This document shows positions 20,069 to 32,794 of a DNA stretch of 64,000 nucleotides, in pieces. A program made the position numbers and the translations under genes. The notes below the pieces were generated by a model. It saw nothing but the letters and a program-made list of their open reading frames with translations, did not search any database and was not told where the DNA came from. Position 1 is the first letter of the stretch. The number at the start of each line of letters is the position of its first letter. The DNA is from Aquipseudomonas alcaligenes (GTDB lineage: Bacteria; Pseudomonadota; Gammaproteobacteria; Pseudomonadales; Pseudomonadaceae), in assembly GCF_900156545.1 (NCBI RefSeq), contig NZ_FTNW01000002.1, positions 496,001-560,000 on the forward strand, written 5' to 3'.

Positions 20069-21529
20069 GTGACCGATAGCAGTACCCCACAGCCACATCT
20101 GCAGCGCGCGCTCAAACCCCGCCACCTCAACATGATCGCCATCGGCGGCTCCATCGGCACCGGCCTGTTCGTCGCCTCCGGCGCCACCGTGGCCAGCGCC
20201 GGCCCGGGCGGCGCGCTGCTGGCCTATGCGCTGATCGGGGTGATGGTGTACTTTCTCATGACCAGCCTCGGCGAGATGGCGGCGCATATGCCGGTATCCG
20301 GCTCGTTCAGCACCTATGGCAGCCGTTTCGTCGACGATGGCTTCGGTTTTGCCCTGGGCTGGAACTACTGGTACAACTGGGCGGTGACCATCGCCGCCGA
20401 GTTGGTGGCGGCGCAGCTGATCATGAGCTTCTGGCTGCCGGAGGTGCCCGGCATCTACTGGAGCGCGCTGTTCCTCGGCCTGATGTTCCTGCTCAACGTG
20501 GTGTCGGTGAAGGGCTTCGGCGAGAGCGAGTTCTGGTTCGCGCTGATCAAGGTGGTGACGGTGGTCGTCTTCATCGGCATCGGCCTGGCCACCATCTTCG
20601 GCATCATGGGCGGCATCGAGTCGCCCGGTTTCAGCAACTTCACCACCGGCGACGCGCCCTTCGTCGGCGGCCTGCAGGCCATGGTCGGGGTGGCGATGAT
20701 CGCCGGCTTCTCGTTCCAGGGCACCGAGCTGATCGGCATCGCCGCCGCCGAGTCGGAAAACCCCAAGCGCAACATTCCCATCGCCATCCGCCAGGTATTT
20801 TGGCGCATCCTGATGTTCTACATCCTGGCGATCTTCGTGATCGGCATGCTGATCCCCTACAACGAACCGAGCCTGCTGCAGAACGACGCCAGCGACATCA
20901 ACGTGTCGCCCTTCACTCTGCTGTTCGAACGCGCCGGCTTCGCCGCCGCGGCCAGCGTGATGAACGCGGTCATCCTCACCGCCATCCTCTCGGCCGGCAA
21001 TTCGGGCATGTATGCCTCCACCCGCATGCTCTACACCCTGGCCATGCAGGGCAAGGCGCCGCGCCTGTTCGCCCGCCTCTCCGCCAGCGGCGTGCCGCGC
21101 AACGCGCTGTACGCCACCACCCTGGTCGGCGCCCTGTGTTTCTTCACCTCCATCGTCGGTGACAGCACCCTGTACACCTGGCTGCTGAACACCTCGGGGA
21201 TGTGTGGCTTCATCGCCTGGCTGGGCATCGCCGTGTCGCACTACCGCTTCCGCAAGGGCTACCTGGCCCAGGGCGGGCGCCTGGCGGACCTGCCCTACCG
21301 CGCCAAGCTGTTCCCCTTCGGCCCGCTGTTCGCCTTCAGCCTGTGCCTGGTCATTACCCTGGGGCAGAACTACCAGGCCTTCATCGGCAACGGCATCGAC
21401 TGGGCCGGCCTCATCGCCACCTACATCAGCCTGCCGCTGTTCCTCACCATCTGGTTCGGCTACCGCCTGAAGAAAGGCGCCCGCCTGGTGCCCTACCAGG
21501 CCATGGACGTGCGCGGCAGCGACGACTGA
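20069..21529 (+). CDS. lysP: Lysine-specific permease LysP (APC family)
   Basis: A 486-residue inner-membrane transporter with about 12 helices. The start is probably the GTG at 20069, with GGAG nine bases upstream; a TTG at 20027 has no ribosome site. The sequence follows E. coli LysP closely over its length (MIAIGGSIGTGLFVASGA, FALGWNYWYNWAVTIA, GFSFQGTELIGIAA, LSAGNSGMYASTRMLYTLA, LLNTSGM, GFIAWLGIA). It imports lysine with protons. No CadC-like regulator is near. It begins about 60 bases after rsmC; downstream lies the riboswitch transcript of the GDT1 gene. Confidence 0.9.
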   Translation: MTDSSTPQPHLQRALKPRHLNMIAIGGSIGTGLFVASGATVASAGPGGALLAYALIGVMVYFLMTSLGEMAAHMPVSGSFSTYGSRFVDDGFGFALGWNYWYNWAVTIAAELVAAQLIMSFWLPEVPGIYWSALFLGLMFLLNVVSVKGFGESEFWFALIKVVTVVVFIGIGLATIFGIMGGIESPGFSNFTTGDAPFVGGLQAMVGVAMIAGFSFQGTELIGIAAAESENPKRNIPIAIRQVFWRILMFYILAIFVIGMLIPYNEPSLLQNDASDINVSPFTLLFERAGFAAAASVMNAVILTAILSAGNSGMYASTRMLYTLAMQGKAPRLFARLSASGVPRNALYATTLVGALCFFTSIVGDSTLYTWLLNTSGMCGFIAWLGIAVSHYRFRKGYLAQGGRLADLPYRAKLFPFGPLFAFSLCLVITLGQNYQAFIGNGIDWAGLIATYISLPLFLTIWFGYRLKKGARLVPYQAMDVRGSDD

Positions 21530-21531
21530 GG

Positions 21532-21560
21532 TTGCCACCCCGGCGCGCTTTGGGCACAAT
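21532..21560 (+). promoter_or_regulatory. Sigma-70 promoter of the riboswitch/GDT1 transcript
   Basis: TTGCCA (21532-21537) and CACAAT (21555-21560) are exactly 17 bases apart, directly after the lysP stop. The predicted start of transcription (about 21567) falls at the first base of the aptamer's closing helix. Confidence 0.65.
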
Positions 21561-21567
21561 GCGCGCC

Positions 21568-21746
21568 GTCCTAGGGGAGTAGTCTCCCGTGAGCGCCAGC
21601 TCACCCGGCGTGCGTCAACACACTTGCTCCGCAGAGCATGGCGCATGCGACCCGAGGCCCTCGCGGCCTGGGTTTGACAAGACCTATGACACGCACACCT
21701 CAGCCCGGGGCGGGGAGGTAGTACGTGTCATAGAACAGTCAAACCC
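21568..21746 (+). ncRNA. yybP-ykoY (Mn2+-sensing) riboswitch, aptamer plus expression platform
   Basis: The 237-base leader carries the class hallmarks: GGGGAGTAG at 21574-21582, CGTCAACA at 21613-21620 and CAAGACCTA at 21678-21686. Helix P1 forms between 21568-21575 and 21683-21690 with one mismatch. The 3' P1 strand (21684-21693) is also perfectly complementary over ten bases to 21724-21733, and 21670-21678 to 21738-21746 over nine, so a long alternative hairpin competes with the aptamer. A third pairing, 21707-21714 with 21744-21751, lies just before the ribosome site AGGA (21756-21759). Mn2+ binding should decide which fold wins and so control the transporter gene; the direction is expected to be ON with Mn2+ but cannot be read from sequence. 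Confidence 0.85.
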
Positions 21747-21766
21747 GCCCCCTATAGGAACGCCTG

Positions 21767-22351
21767 ATGCTGGAATCCCTGTTCGTACCTACCGGAATCG
21801 TCGCGCTCGCCGAAATCGGCGACAAGACGCAGCTGCTCGCCCTGCTGCTGGCCGCCCGCTTCCGCCGTCCCTGGCCGATCATCTGGGGCATAGTGGTCGC
21901 CACTCTGGCCAACCACTTCGCCGCCGGCGCCGTCGGCAACTGGGTAGCCGGCTTCTTCTCCGCCACCACCCTGAGCTGGGTGCTGGCCGCCTGCTTCGCC
22001 GCCGTGGCCGTGTGGACGCTGATCCCGGACAAGCTGGATGACGATGAAGCCTCCGCGCTCAACAAGTACGGCCCGTTCCTCACCACGCTGATCGCCTTCT
22101 TCCTCGCCGAGATGGGCGACAAGACGCAGATCGCCACCGTGATGCTGGCCGCCCAGTACCCGCACTTCGTCATGGTGGTGATCGGCACCACTCTGGGCAT
22201 GCTGATCGCCAACGTGCCGGTGGTGCTGGCCGGCAACTTCGCTGCCGATCGTCTGCCGCTGACGCTCATTCGTCGGCTCGCAGCGCTGGCGTTCGCGCTC
22301 CTCGCGGTGTACGCGGCCTGTCAGGCACTGGGGTTGACGGCGACGCTCTGA
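21767..22351 (+). CDS. TMEM165/GDT1 (UPF0016) family Mn2+/Ca2+ transporter
   Basis: A 194-residue inner-membrane protein with six hydrophobic segments in two homologous halves, each holding the family's E-x-G-D-K-T motif (ALAEIGDKTQLLALLLAA at about residues 13-30, FLAEMGDKTQIATVMLAA at about 106-123). The paired acidic motifs form the cation path. Bacterial members export Mn2+ and protect against manganese excess; that role is supported here by the Mn2+ riboswitch in the leader. An acidic linker (DKLDDDE) joins the halves. No terminator is obvious directly downstream; the SnoaL-like gene starts 103 bases later. Confidence 0.93.
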   Translation: MLESLFVPTGIVALAEIGDKTQLLALLLAARFRRPWPIIWGIVVATLANHFAAGAVGNWVAGFFSATTLSWVLAACFAAVAVWTLIPDKLDDDEASALNKYGPFLTTLIAFFLAEMGDKTQIATVMLAAQYPHFVMVVIGTTLGMLIANVPVVLAGNFAADRLPLTLIRRLAALAFALLAVYAACQALGLTATL

Positions 22352-22454
22352 CGCAGCGTAGCGAGAACTGGCGCACAGAAGGGGGCTGTCACGACTTACG
22401 AGGCTGGTAATCTGTGCAACGGATTGCGCAGTACCCGCTTGGAGGGAGTTGTAC

Positions 22455-22898
22455 ATGTCACTGGATGAGATGAAGAAGCGCGTGCGCCAGCACATCGACC
22501 TGACCTGGAATCGCGGCCGCCTGGCGCTTGCCGAGCAGATGCACAGCCCCGATTTTCTCTACAAGAGCTCGTTCGTCGGGCATCCACTGGGCAGCACTGC
22601 ATTCGTCCAGATGGTGCAGAACATCCGCAGCGCCATGCCGGACATGGAGGTGGTCGTCGAGGAGTGCATCGCCGAAGGCAACAAGGTGGTTACCTGGAGC
22701 ACCCTGATCGGCACCATCGAGAAGCCGGCACTGGGCTACCCGCCCAGCGACAAGGTCCTCAGCATCTCGGCCATGGCCTTCTGGACCCTGGCGCCGAACG
22801 GCGATATCCGCGAGATCTGCACCATGTTCGACATGGAGAGCTTCCGCGCCCAGCTGGGCCTGGAAACCCGCCCCTTCGCCGAAAAGGCCCTGCCCTGA
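22455..22898 (+). CDS. SnoaL-like / ester cyclase family protein
   Basis: A 147-residue NTF2-fold protein; the ATG at 22455 is six bases after GGAGGGAG. It shows the SnoaL-like pattern: N-terminal helices (KKRVRQHIDLTWNRGRLALA), FVGHPLGSTAFVQMVQNIRSAMPDM and EECIAEGNKVVTWSTLIGT, the last equivalent to the polyketide-cyclase segment where substrate is bound. Function is unknown; relatives include polyketide cyclases and many uncharacterised proteins. It stands alone between the GDT1 gene and a terminator shared with the convergent M48 gene. Confidence 0.8.
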   Translation: MSLDEMKKRVRQHIDLTWNRGRLALAEQMHSPDFLYKSSFVGHPLGSTAFVQMVQNIRSAMPDMEVVVEECIAEGNKVVTWSTLIGTIEKPALGYPPSDKVLSISAMAFWTLAPNGDIREICTMFDMESFRAQLGLETRPFAEKALP

Positions 22899-22902
22899 TA
22901 CG

Positions 22903-22928
22903 ACAACGGCGCCCGAGGGCGCCGTTGT
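22903..22928. terminator. Bidirectional terminator between SnoaL-like and M48 genes
   Basis: An 11-base stem, ACAACGGCGCC / GGCGCCGTTGT, with a CGAG-type loop fills the 33-base gap between the two convergent stop codons. The T tract is short on both sides. Confidence 0.75.
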
Positions 22929-22931
22929 TCC

Positions 22932-23747
22932 TTATTTCCTGGCCTGCTCGTAAAGCGGCATCACCTTGGGGATAGCCGCCTGCAGGGCAGCGATACGACT
23001 GCTCGACGAGGGGTGGGTGCTCATGAACTCCGGCGGCGCACCACCGCCCGCCTTGCTCATCTTCTGCCACAGGCTGATCGCCGCGTTCGGATCGTAACCG
23101 GCGCGCGCGGAGAGCTCGAGACCAATGATGTCCGCCTCGTTCTCGTTGGCGCGGCTGTTGGGCAGCATCATCAGGTATTCGACGCCGGTATCGGCCATCT
23201 GCTTGCCAGCGTCGCCCAGCCCCAGCAGGGCCGCCCCCACCTGGGTGGCCATTTGCGTACCGTAAGCCTTGGACATGGCCTCGCGGCTGTGCTCGCGCAG
23301 AGCATGGGCGATCTCGTGCCCCATCACCGCCGCCAACTCCGCATCTGTCAGCTGCAGTCGCTCGATCAGGCCGCTGTAGACGATGATCTTGCCGCCAGGC
23401 CCGCAGTTAGCGTTCAGTTCCTCACTGTCAATCAGGTTGACCTGCCAGTTCCACTGCGCGGCGTCGGCACGAAACACCGGCGCCTGGGCAATCAGCCGGC
23501 GGGCAATGGTCTGAACCCGCTGGGCATTGCGGCTACTCTTATCCAGAACCCCCTTGCCGGCAGCCTCGTTCAGCGTCTGCTGGTAGGCCTGGGCATACAT
23601 GCTGTCGACCTCCTGGGCCGACAGCATGCTGAACATGTACTGCTTGCGCTCCACGCCCACCGCGCCTCCGCTGGTGGTATTCACGGCCTGGCAGGCCGTC
23701 AGCAGGGGAAGGACGGCCAAGGCCGTCAGGCGAAACAGGTTGTGCAT
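22932..23747 (-). CDS. M48 family metalloprotease lipoprotein (LoiP/YggG-like)
   Basis: A 271-residue protein. The ATG at 23747 has GGAG upstream and begins a lipoprotein signal with lipobox LLTAC; earlier codons are untranslated leader. Zinc site: His144-Glu145 and His148 in HEIAHALREH, third ligand Glu204 in NENEADIIG. A C-terminal segment (FMSTHPSSSSRIAAL) is typical of the family. Relatives such as E. coli LoiP sit at the outer membrane and degrade misfolded envelope proteins. It is a single gene, convergent with the SnoaL-like gene and divergent from the chemoreceptor. Confidence 0.9.
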   Translation of the reverse strand: MHNLFRLTALAVLPLLTACQAVNTTSGGAVGVERKQYMFSMLSAQEVDSMYAQAYQQTLNEAAGKGVLDKSSRNAQRVQTIARRLIAQAPVFRADAAQWNWQVNLIDSEELNANCGPGGKIIVYSGLIERLQLTDAELAAVMGHEIAHALREHSREAMSKAYGTQMATQVGAALLGLGDAGKQMADTGVEYLMMLPNSRANENEADIIGLELSARAGYDPNAAISLWQKMSKAGGGAPPEFMSTHPSSSSRIAALQAAIPKVMPLYEQARK

Positions 23748-23856
23748 GTCGGATCTCCGGTAAAACAGGGCTCGTATGCTAGGCCGCCGAACACGAAGGA
23801 ACAATGTCCGGCTTGCACTCTGACCATCGGCCATCTTTTCTAGTTGCAGAGAGGGC

Positions 23857-23884
23857 TAATGCTTTGATGTAAAGCAGCCGATAA
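23857..23884 (+). promoter_or_regulatory. FliA (sigma-28) promoter of the chemoreceptor gene
   Basis: A perfect GCCGATAA -10 element (23877-23884) follows TAATGCTT (23857-23864, six of eight matches to TAAAGTTT) after 12 bases. The start codon is 36 bases further on. FliA promoters are expected for motility and chemotaxis genes. Confidence 0.75.
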
Positions 23885-23920
23885 CCAGGGACCGGTGCAA
23901 CCCGATGATGTGGAGTCCCT

Positions 23921-26059
23921 ATGCGCTTCAAGTCCATCCAGTTTTCAGTTGTTGTTCTGGCGGGTGCCAGCGTGCTGGCCGTTGTTGTGGCACTGGTGCT
24001 CTACGCGCTGTTCGCGGGATCGCGCACCCAACATCTGGTGCATGAGCGCACCCAGGCACTGCTTGAACAGGTCATCGATCAGCGCCTGATCGCACTGGCC
24101 GAAGCACAGGTCGGCAAGCTGCAACGCCAGTTCGAGACGCCGATGACCGTTGCCAAATCGCTCGCCACCCTGAACAGTCAGATGGCTCCTGGCGCGGACG
24201 GCGCAGCCAGGGTCAGCCTTAGTCGCGACGAATTGTCGAATCTGGTTTCCGTCTATCTGGACAAGAACCCCGAGCTGATCGACCTCTACATCGGCTGGGA
24301 ACCCAACGCTTTCGATCAGGACGATGATCTCTACGCCGGCCAGGAGGCCAACGGTTACGACACCACGGGCCGCTTCATGCCCTGGTGGTACCGCGACGCT
24401 GGGCAATTGAAAGTCGCCCCGCTCACTGCGGCCCAGATGGAGAGCGAGAAAATCCTGCCCACCGGCGTGCGCGAGGGCGAATACTACCTGTGCCCCAAAG
24501 CCACCAAGCAACCCTGCGTGATCGACCCGGCCTCCTATGACTTCGGTGGCAAGCAGGTCCTGGTGTCTTCGTTCAACGCACCGATTATCGTGGACGGCCA
24601 GTTCAAGGGGGTCTCGGGTAACGACCTGGCGCTCGATTTCATCCAGGGTCTGCTCAATACCGCCAATGCCACCCTTTACGAGGGAGCAGGCGAGCTGGCC
24701 CTGATTGCCTCCAACGGCACCCTGATCGCCGCGACCGAGAATGCCAAGCTGGTGGGCCAGCCCGCGACCCAGGTCCTCGATGCAGAACTGCTGGAGCGCC
24801 TCAAACAAAGCAGTGGTACCGAACCGATTCTCAAGCGTGATGAGGGACAGAACCTCTACCAGTTGCTATTGCCCTTCCAGGTCGCGGGCACCTCAACGCG
24901 CTGGGCCCTGGCCATCGAACTGCCAACCGAAGCGGTGCTGGCAGAGCTGCATCAGCTTCAGGACGACCTCGCAGCCCAGGCGCACGAGGACACCTTCAGC
25001 ATGGCCCTGATCGGCCTGCTGGTGGCCGCTTTCGGGCTGCTGGTGATCTGGTTCGTCGGCTACGGCATCGCCCGCCCCCTGAAGGACATGGCTGCGATGC
25101 TTGATGACATCGCCAAGGGCGATGGCGATCTGACCGTGCGCCTGCAAGTGGATCGTGCCGACGAGCTGGGGCAGATCGCCAGCGGCTTCAACACCTTCCT
25201 CAACAAGCTGCAGAACATGATCCGCGACGTGGTCGGCTCGGTGCAGAAAGTCAGCGATTCGTCTGAACATACCGCCGATATTGCGATTCGGACCAATCAG
25301 GGCGTGCAGCGCCAGATGGCAGAAATCGACCAGGTTGCCACCGCCGTGCATGAGATGACTGCCACGGCCCAGGATGTCGCACGCAACGCTACCCAGGCCG
25401 CCGAAGCGGCCAGCCATGCCGACCGCTCGGCCAACGACGGCAAGCGCATTGTCGAAGGGACCGCCAAGGCCATTTCAGCACTGGCCAACGAGATAGGCCG
25501 TGCCGTGGGCGTGGTGCAAACCCTGGCCAAGGACAGCGAGAACATCAACGCCATCCTGGTAGCCATTCGTGGCATTGCCGAGCAGACCAACCTGCTGGCC
25601 CTCAACGCAGCCATTGAAGCGGCCCGAGCTGGCGAGCAAGGTCGCGGCTTCGCAGTGGTGGCAGACGAGGTACGCAATCTGGCACAGAAGACCCAGCAGG
25701 CGACCGAGGAAATCCAGGCGATGATCCAGCAGCTGCAACACGGTACCCGCGAGGTCGTGAACGTGATGGAGCAGAGCCAGGCACGCACCGATGACAGCGT
25801 GCAGCAGGCGCAGATTGCCGCATCGGCACTGGAGGAGATCACTCAGGCGGTGTCCGTGATCAATGACATGAACACCCAGATTGCCAGCGCTGCGGAGGAA
25901 CAGAGTGCGGTCGCGGAAGACATCAACCGCAACGTCACCAATATCGGCCAGGTAGCGGTGGAGGTGGCCGGTGGCGCGGACGAGGCCAGCGCCGCTAGCG
26001 CCGAGCTGACGAAGCTGGCCGAGCAGCAGCGGCGGCTGATCAATCAGTTCAGGGTGTAG
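23921..26059 (+). CDS. Methyl-accepting chemotaxis protein with dCACHE sensor domain
   Basis: A 712-residue chemoreceptor. Membrane segments lie at about 8-31 and 363-386 and enclose a periplasmic dCACHE domain of about 330 residues. The segment [12 protein letters not shown] (about 120-131) and [12 protein letters not shown] resemble ligand domains of TlpQ/McpU-type receptors for polyamines and histamine, but also those of amino-acid receptors; the ligand is not certain. HAMP follows at about 381-432, then the signalling coiled coil with the hairpin tip [21 protein letters not shown] (about 551-571, split [12 protein letters not shown] and AAIEAARAG). No C-terminal CheR-binding pentapeptide is present. 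The gene is monocistronic with a FliA promoter and a downstream hairpin. Confidence 0.93.
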   Translation: MRFKSIQFSVVVLAGASVLAVVVALVLYALFAGSRTQHLVHERTQALLEQVIDQRLIALAEAQVGKLQRQFETPMTVAKSLATLNSQMAPGADGAARVSLSRDELSNLVSVYLDKNPELIDLYIGWEPNAFDQDDDLYAGQEANGYDTTGRFMPWWYRDAGQLKVAPLTAAQMESEKILPTGVREGEYYLCPKATKQPCVIDPASYDFGGKQVLVSSFNAPIIVDGQFKGVSGNDLALDFIQGLLNTANATLYEGAGELALIASNGTLIAATENAKLVGQPATQVLDAELLERLKQSSGTEPILKRDEGQNLYQLLLPFQVAGTSTRWALAIELPTEAVLAELHQLQDDLAAQAHEDTFSMALIGLLVAAFGLLVIWFVGYGIARPLKDMAAMLDDIAKGDGDLTVRLQVDRADELGQIASGFNTFLNKLQNMIRDVVGSVQKVSDSSEHTADIAIRTNQGVQRQMAEIDQVATAVHEMTATAQDVARNATQAAEAASHADRSANDGKRIVEGTAKAISALANEIGRAVGVVQTLAKDSENINAILVAIRGIAEQTNLLALNAAIEAARAGEQGRGFAVVADEVRNLAQKTQQATEEIQAMIQQLQHGTREVVNVMEQSQARTDDSVQQAQIAASALEEITQAVSVINDMNTQIASAAEEQSAVAEDINRNVTNIGQVAVEVAGGADEASAASAELTKLAEQQRRLINQFRV

Positions 26060-26065
26060 TTCGCA

Positions 26066-26086
26066 GGCGGGGCGCATGGCCCCGCC
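26066..26086. terminator. Hairpin terminator between chemoreceptor and ispD
   Basis: GGCGGGGC / GCCCCGCC with a five-base loop fills the 34-base gap between convergent genes. The following ACTTTCCT is only a weak U tract, so efficiency is uncertain. Confidence 0.6.
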
Positions 26087-26093
26087 ACTTTCC

Positions 26094-26804
26094 TCAGTGC
26101 TTGTGCGCCCAGCGCTGGCGCAACCACTCCAGGTCTTCCGGGCGGGTAATCTTCAGGTTGTCCGCCCGGCCCTCCACCAGTTTCGGAGCCTGCCCAGCCC
26201 ATTCCAGGGCCGACGCCTCGTCGGTCACCGCCACCCCTGCCACCAGCGCGTCGGCGAGGGCTCGATGCAATGCGGCGAAACGGAACATCTGCGGGGTGTA
26301 GGCCTGCCAGATCAGGCTACGGTCCACCGTCTCCACCACCCTGCCATCCGCACCGATGCGCTTGAGCGTATCGCGCGCCGGCACCGCCAGCAGACCGCCG
26401 ACCGGGTCATCGGCCAGCTCGGCGAGCAGTCGGTCCAGATCACTGCGTGCCAGGTTGGGTCGCGCGGCATCATGCACCAGCACCCAGTCGCCTGCCTGCG
26501 CCCCCAGTTCGACAAGACACAGCAGTCCGGCCAGCACCGAGTCGGCGCGCTCGGCACCGCCTTCGACGCGCTGGATGCGCGGATCAGTGGCGCAAGGCAG
26601 GGCAGGCCAGTAGGGATCGTCCGCCGCCAGGCTTAGCACCAGGCCCTTGAGGCGCGGATGATCGAGGAAACAGTCGAGGGTGTGCTCGAGGATGGTCCGC
26701 CCGGCCAGCTGCAGGTACTGCTTGGGACGGTCGGCACGCATGCGCGAACCGATACCGGCGGCAGGAATAACCACCCAGAAGGGAGGAAGCTCGTGCGCGA
26801 TCAT
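26094..26804 (-). CDS. ispD: 2-C-methyl-D-erythritol 4-phosphate cytidylyltransferase IspD
   Basis: A 236-residue cytoplasmic enzyme of the MEP isoprenoid pathway, joining CTP and MEP to give CDP-ME. The nucleotide-binding motif PAAGIGSRMRADRPKQY begins at residue 14; VHDAARP (about 109-115) and VTDEASALEW are the other family motifs. Its ATG overlaps the ftsB stop by four bases, the usual ftsB-ispD arrangement in gammaproteobacteria, so the two are translationally coupled. IspF is not in the window. Confidence 0.95.
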   Translation of the reverse strand: MIAHELPPFWVVIPAAGIGSRMRADRPKQYLQLAGRTILEHTLDCFLDHPRLKGLVLSLAADDPYWPALPCATDPRIQRVEGGAERADSVLAGLLCLVELGAQAGDWVLVHDAARPNLARSDLDRLLAELADDPVGGLLAVPARDTLKRIGADGRVVETVDRSLIWQAYTPQMFRFAALHRALADALVAGVAVTDEASALEWAGQAPKLVEGRADNLKITRPEDLEWLRQRWAHKH

Positions 26805-27085
26805 TCGGCGAGCTGGTAGAGGGTCTCGCCCTCTTTGACCATGCCCAGCTCGTGGCGGGCACGCTCTTCCACGGTCTCCATGCCTTTCTTCAGCTCCAGC
26901 ACCTCGGCCTCGAGGATGCGGTTACGCTCCAGCAGGCGCTCGTTCTCGCCCTTCTGTTCGGCAATCTGCCGCTGCAGCTCGGCAACCTGCGCCAGGCTGC
27001 CCTCACCCACCCACAGGCGATACTGCAGGCCGGCCAGGACCAGCACGAGCGCGACGAACAGCCAGTAAGGCGCTTTGTTAGACAT
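26801..27085 (-). CDS. ftsB: Cell division protein FtsB
   Basis: A 94-residue bitopic membrane protein. The start at 27085 (MSNKAPYWLFVALVLVL) gives the length known for Pseudomonas FtsB. One N-terminal membrane segment (about 8-25) is followed by a periplasmic coiled coil (about 30-72: AQVAELQRQIAEQ, ENERLLERNRILEAEV) and the conserved ERARHELGMVKEGETLYQL region that contacts FtsL and FtsQ in the divisome. No clear ribosome site precedes it, and a terminator-like hairpin ends only 21 bases upstream. It overlaps ispD by ATGA. Confidence 0.94.
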   Translation of the reverse strand: MSNKAPYWLFVALVLVLAGLQYRLWVGEGSLAQVAELQRQIAEQKGENERLLERNRILEAEVLELKKGMETVEERARHELGMVKEGETLYQLAE

Positions 27086-27105
27086 GGGGACGCGAATATC
27101 CATAC

Positions 27106-27132
27106 AAAAAGGGCAGCTTGCGCTGCCCTTTT
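27106..27132 (-). terminator. Terminator/attenuator between eno and ftsB
   Basis: GGGCAGC / GCTGCCC stem with flanking A and T runs on both sides (AAAAA before, TTTT after). On the minus strand it ends in TTTTTG about 20 bases before the ftsB ATG. The spacing leaves no room for a promoter between it and ftsB. Confidence 0.8.
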
Positions 27133-27151
27133 ACCATTTCTTGCCCGACTA

Positions 27152-28582
<1,431 letters not shown>

Positions 28583-28633
28583 TTACGTGAGGGTACGGCC
28601 AACGGGCGCGCACTTTACCGGAGAAACGGCCGA

Positions 28634-31291
<2,658 letters not shown>

Positions 31292-31398
31292 TCAGCGCCG
31301 CCGGGGTAAGAGCGCAGGCTGGCCTTGGCCAACCTGAAATAAGCAAAGCACTGCGGGTTCCGAGGGAGCCCACAGAAGCAGTAACAAGACGGGAGCGT

Positions 31399-31427
31399 AG
31401 TCTACCGGAAAGGGTCTATCAGCTCAA
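31399..31427 (-). promoter_or_regulatory. Candidate sigma-70 promoter near the tilS stop codon
   Basis: On the minus strand TTGAGC (31422-31427) and TAGACT (31399-31404) are 17 bases apart. This puts a start of transcription near 31392, about 130 bases before the pyrG ATG. The long leader is compatible with control by CTP level at initiation, but no such element is proved. Confidence 0.45.
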
Positions 31428-32735
31428 ACCTTGTACGCTGGTCGGCGGCTGCCAGTGCAATTGCCAGGCGCCATGCTGCGAACCGTCCAGCCCGGGCAGG
31501 TTGGCAACCGCCAGCAGATCTTCGTGGCGATACAGCAGCGGCAGGCGCCCGCGCACGAAGGTCGGCAGCGCACGCTCGTTGAGCAGGCGTTTGAGATCAC
31601 GCCGGCCACGCCCCGGCAGCGCCATGATCTCGCCGCCAGCGCGATAGCGCAGGTGCAGCGGCCCGGCCGGCGGCAAACCGAGTAGTTGAACAACACCATT
31701 GTTCGGCAACTGCAGCGGCTGAGTGCATTCATCCCAGGCGGTGGGGAGCGACGGCGGCAGCAGCCATTGCCCGGATAGCCACCATAACCGTTCGTCGGCG
31801 CGCCTCAGCTCACCTCCGGCCAGACGCCATATCGGGCTGGCATCGACGCCGGCATCGCGCAGATCCTGCCAGCCCGCCCAATGCTCGGTATCCGGCAGCA
31901 GCGTCCGGGGCGCCAGCCAATGCCGCAGGGCATTGCGCTGACGCGACTCGGACAGCGCCAACAGCGGCGCCAGCGCCAGCGAGGGCAATCCCAGCCAGGC
32001 GAAAGCCGCCTCGTCACGCGCCGCCAGCAGGTCCAGTTCGGCCAGCTCACCCAGCAATTGCTCGGCTTCGCGCAGGTGCTCCGCGCTGCGCGCCAGGTTC
32101 GCCGTCGCCTGCGGCCAGTGGCACGCCAGGACCGGTAGCACCTCGCGGCGCAGGAAGTTGCGCGCCAGCCGGGTATCGGCGTTCGAAGGGTCCTCGACCC
32201 AGCTCAGCCCCTGCTGCCGGGCGTAGCACTCCAGTTCCGTACGGGACACCCTGAGCAGCGGCCGTACCAGCCAGCCAACCCCCAGGCGACGGCTCGGCGG
32301 CATGCCGCCCAGGCCACGCACACCGGCGCCGCGCAGCAGGCGCAACAGCAGGGTCTCGGCCTGATCATCACGATGCTGTCCGGTCAGCAGCAGCTCGCCC
32401 TCCCCCAGCTGCCCGGCAAACGCGGCATAGCGCGCCTCGCGCGCCGCCCGCTCGAGGCTGGAGCCATCATCCACACGCACCCGCTCGACATGCAGGGGCA
32501 CACCGAGGCGATCGCAAAGCGCCTGGCAGTGCTCGGGCCAGGCATCGGCCGCCGGCTGCAGGCCGTGGTGCACATGAATGGCGGCCAGCGGCGGCAGGGT
32601 TTCGCGCTCGCGCAGGGACGCCAGCAGGTGCAGCAGCACGGTCGAATCCAGGCCGCCGGACAGAGCGATGCGCCAGGCCGGCGCCGCGCGCCAGGGGCGG
32701 AGAAATTCGAGCAGGGAGAGTTCGAGCGCAGTCAT
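31419..32735 (-). CDS. tilS: tRNA(Ile)-lysidine synthase
   Basis: A 438-residue enzyme that attaches lysine to C34 of tRNA-Ile(CAU), changing codon reading from AUG to AUA. The ATP pyrophosphatase P-loop ALSGGLDSTVLL is at about residues 23-34, followed by HVHHGLQPAAD, LTGQHRDDQAETLLLRLLRGAG and the C-terminal RAGGEIMALPGRGRRDLKRLL tRNA-binding part (split RAGGEIMALPGR and GRRDLKRLL). It lies between accA and pyrG as in other pseudomonads, and a terminator separates it from accA. Confidence 0.95.
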   Translation of the reverse strand: MTALELSLLEFLRPWRAAPAWRIALSGGLDSTVLLHLLASLRERETLPPLAAIHVHHGLQPAADAWPEHCQALCDRLGVPLHVERVRVDDGSSLERAAREARYAAFAGQLGEGELLLTGQHRDDQAETLLLRLLRGAGVRGLGGMPPSRRLGVGWLVRPLLRVSRTELECYARQQGLSWVEDPSNADTRLARNFLRREVLPVLACHWPQATANLARSAEHLREAEQLLGELAELDLLAARDEAAFAWLGLPSLALAPLLALSESRQRNALRHWLAPRTLLPDTEHWAGWQDLRDAGVDASPIWRLAGGELRRADERLWWLSGQWLLPPSLPTAWDECTQPLQLPNNGVVQLLGLPPAGPLHLRYRAGGEIMALPGRGRRDLKRLLNERALPTFVRGRLPLLYRHEDLLAVANLPGLDGSQHGAWQLHWQPPTSVQGLS

Positions 32736-32752
32736 GCCGCCAGCTTAAACAA

Positions 32753-32774
32753 CAACGGGCCCGAAGGCCCGTTG
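32753..32774 (-). terminator. Rho-independent terminator after accA
   Basis: CAACGGGCC / GGCCCGTTG with a CGAA-type tetraloop lies 20 bases past the accA stop; the minus strand continues TTGTTTAAG. It precedes tilS, so tilS probably depends on read-through or a promoter inside this short gap. Confidence 0.75.
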
Positions 32775-32794
32775 CAGATGATGCACCGCGCGCG

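Noticed and set aside
21568..21766. Lysine riboswitch or T-box linked to lysP
   Set aside because: The leader starts after the lysP stop and carries yybP-ykoY landmarks, and lysP itself has only about 60 bases of leader.
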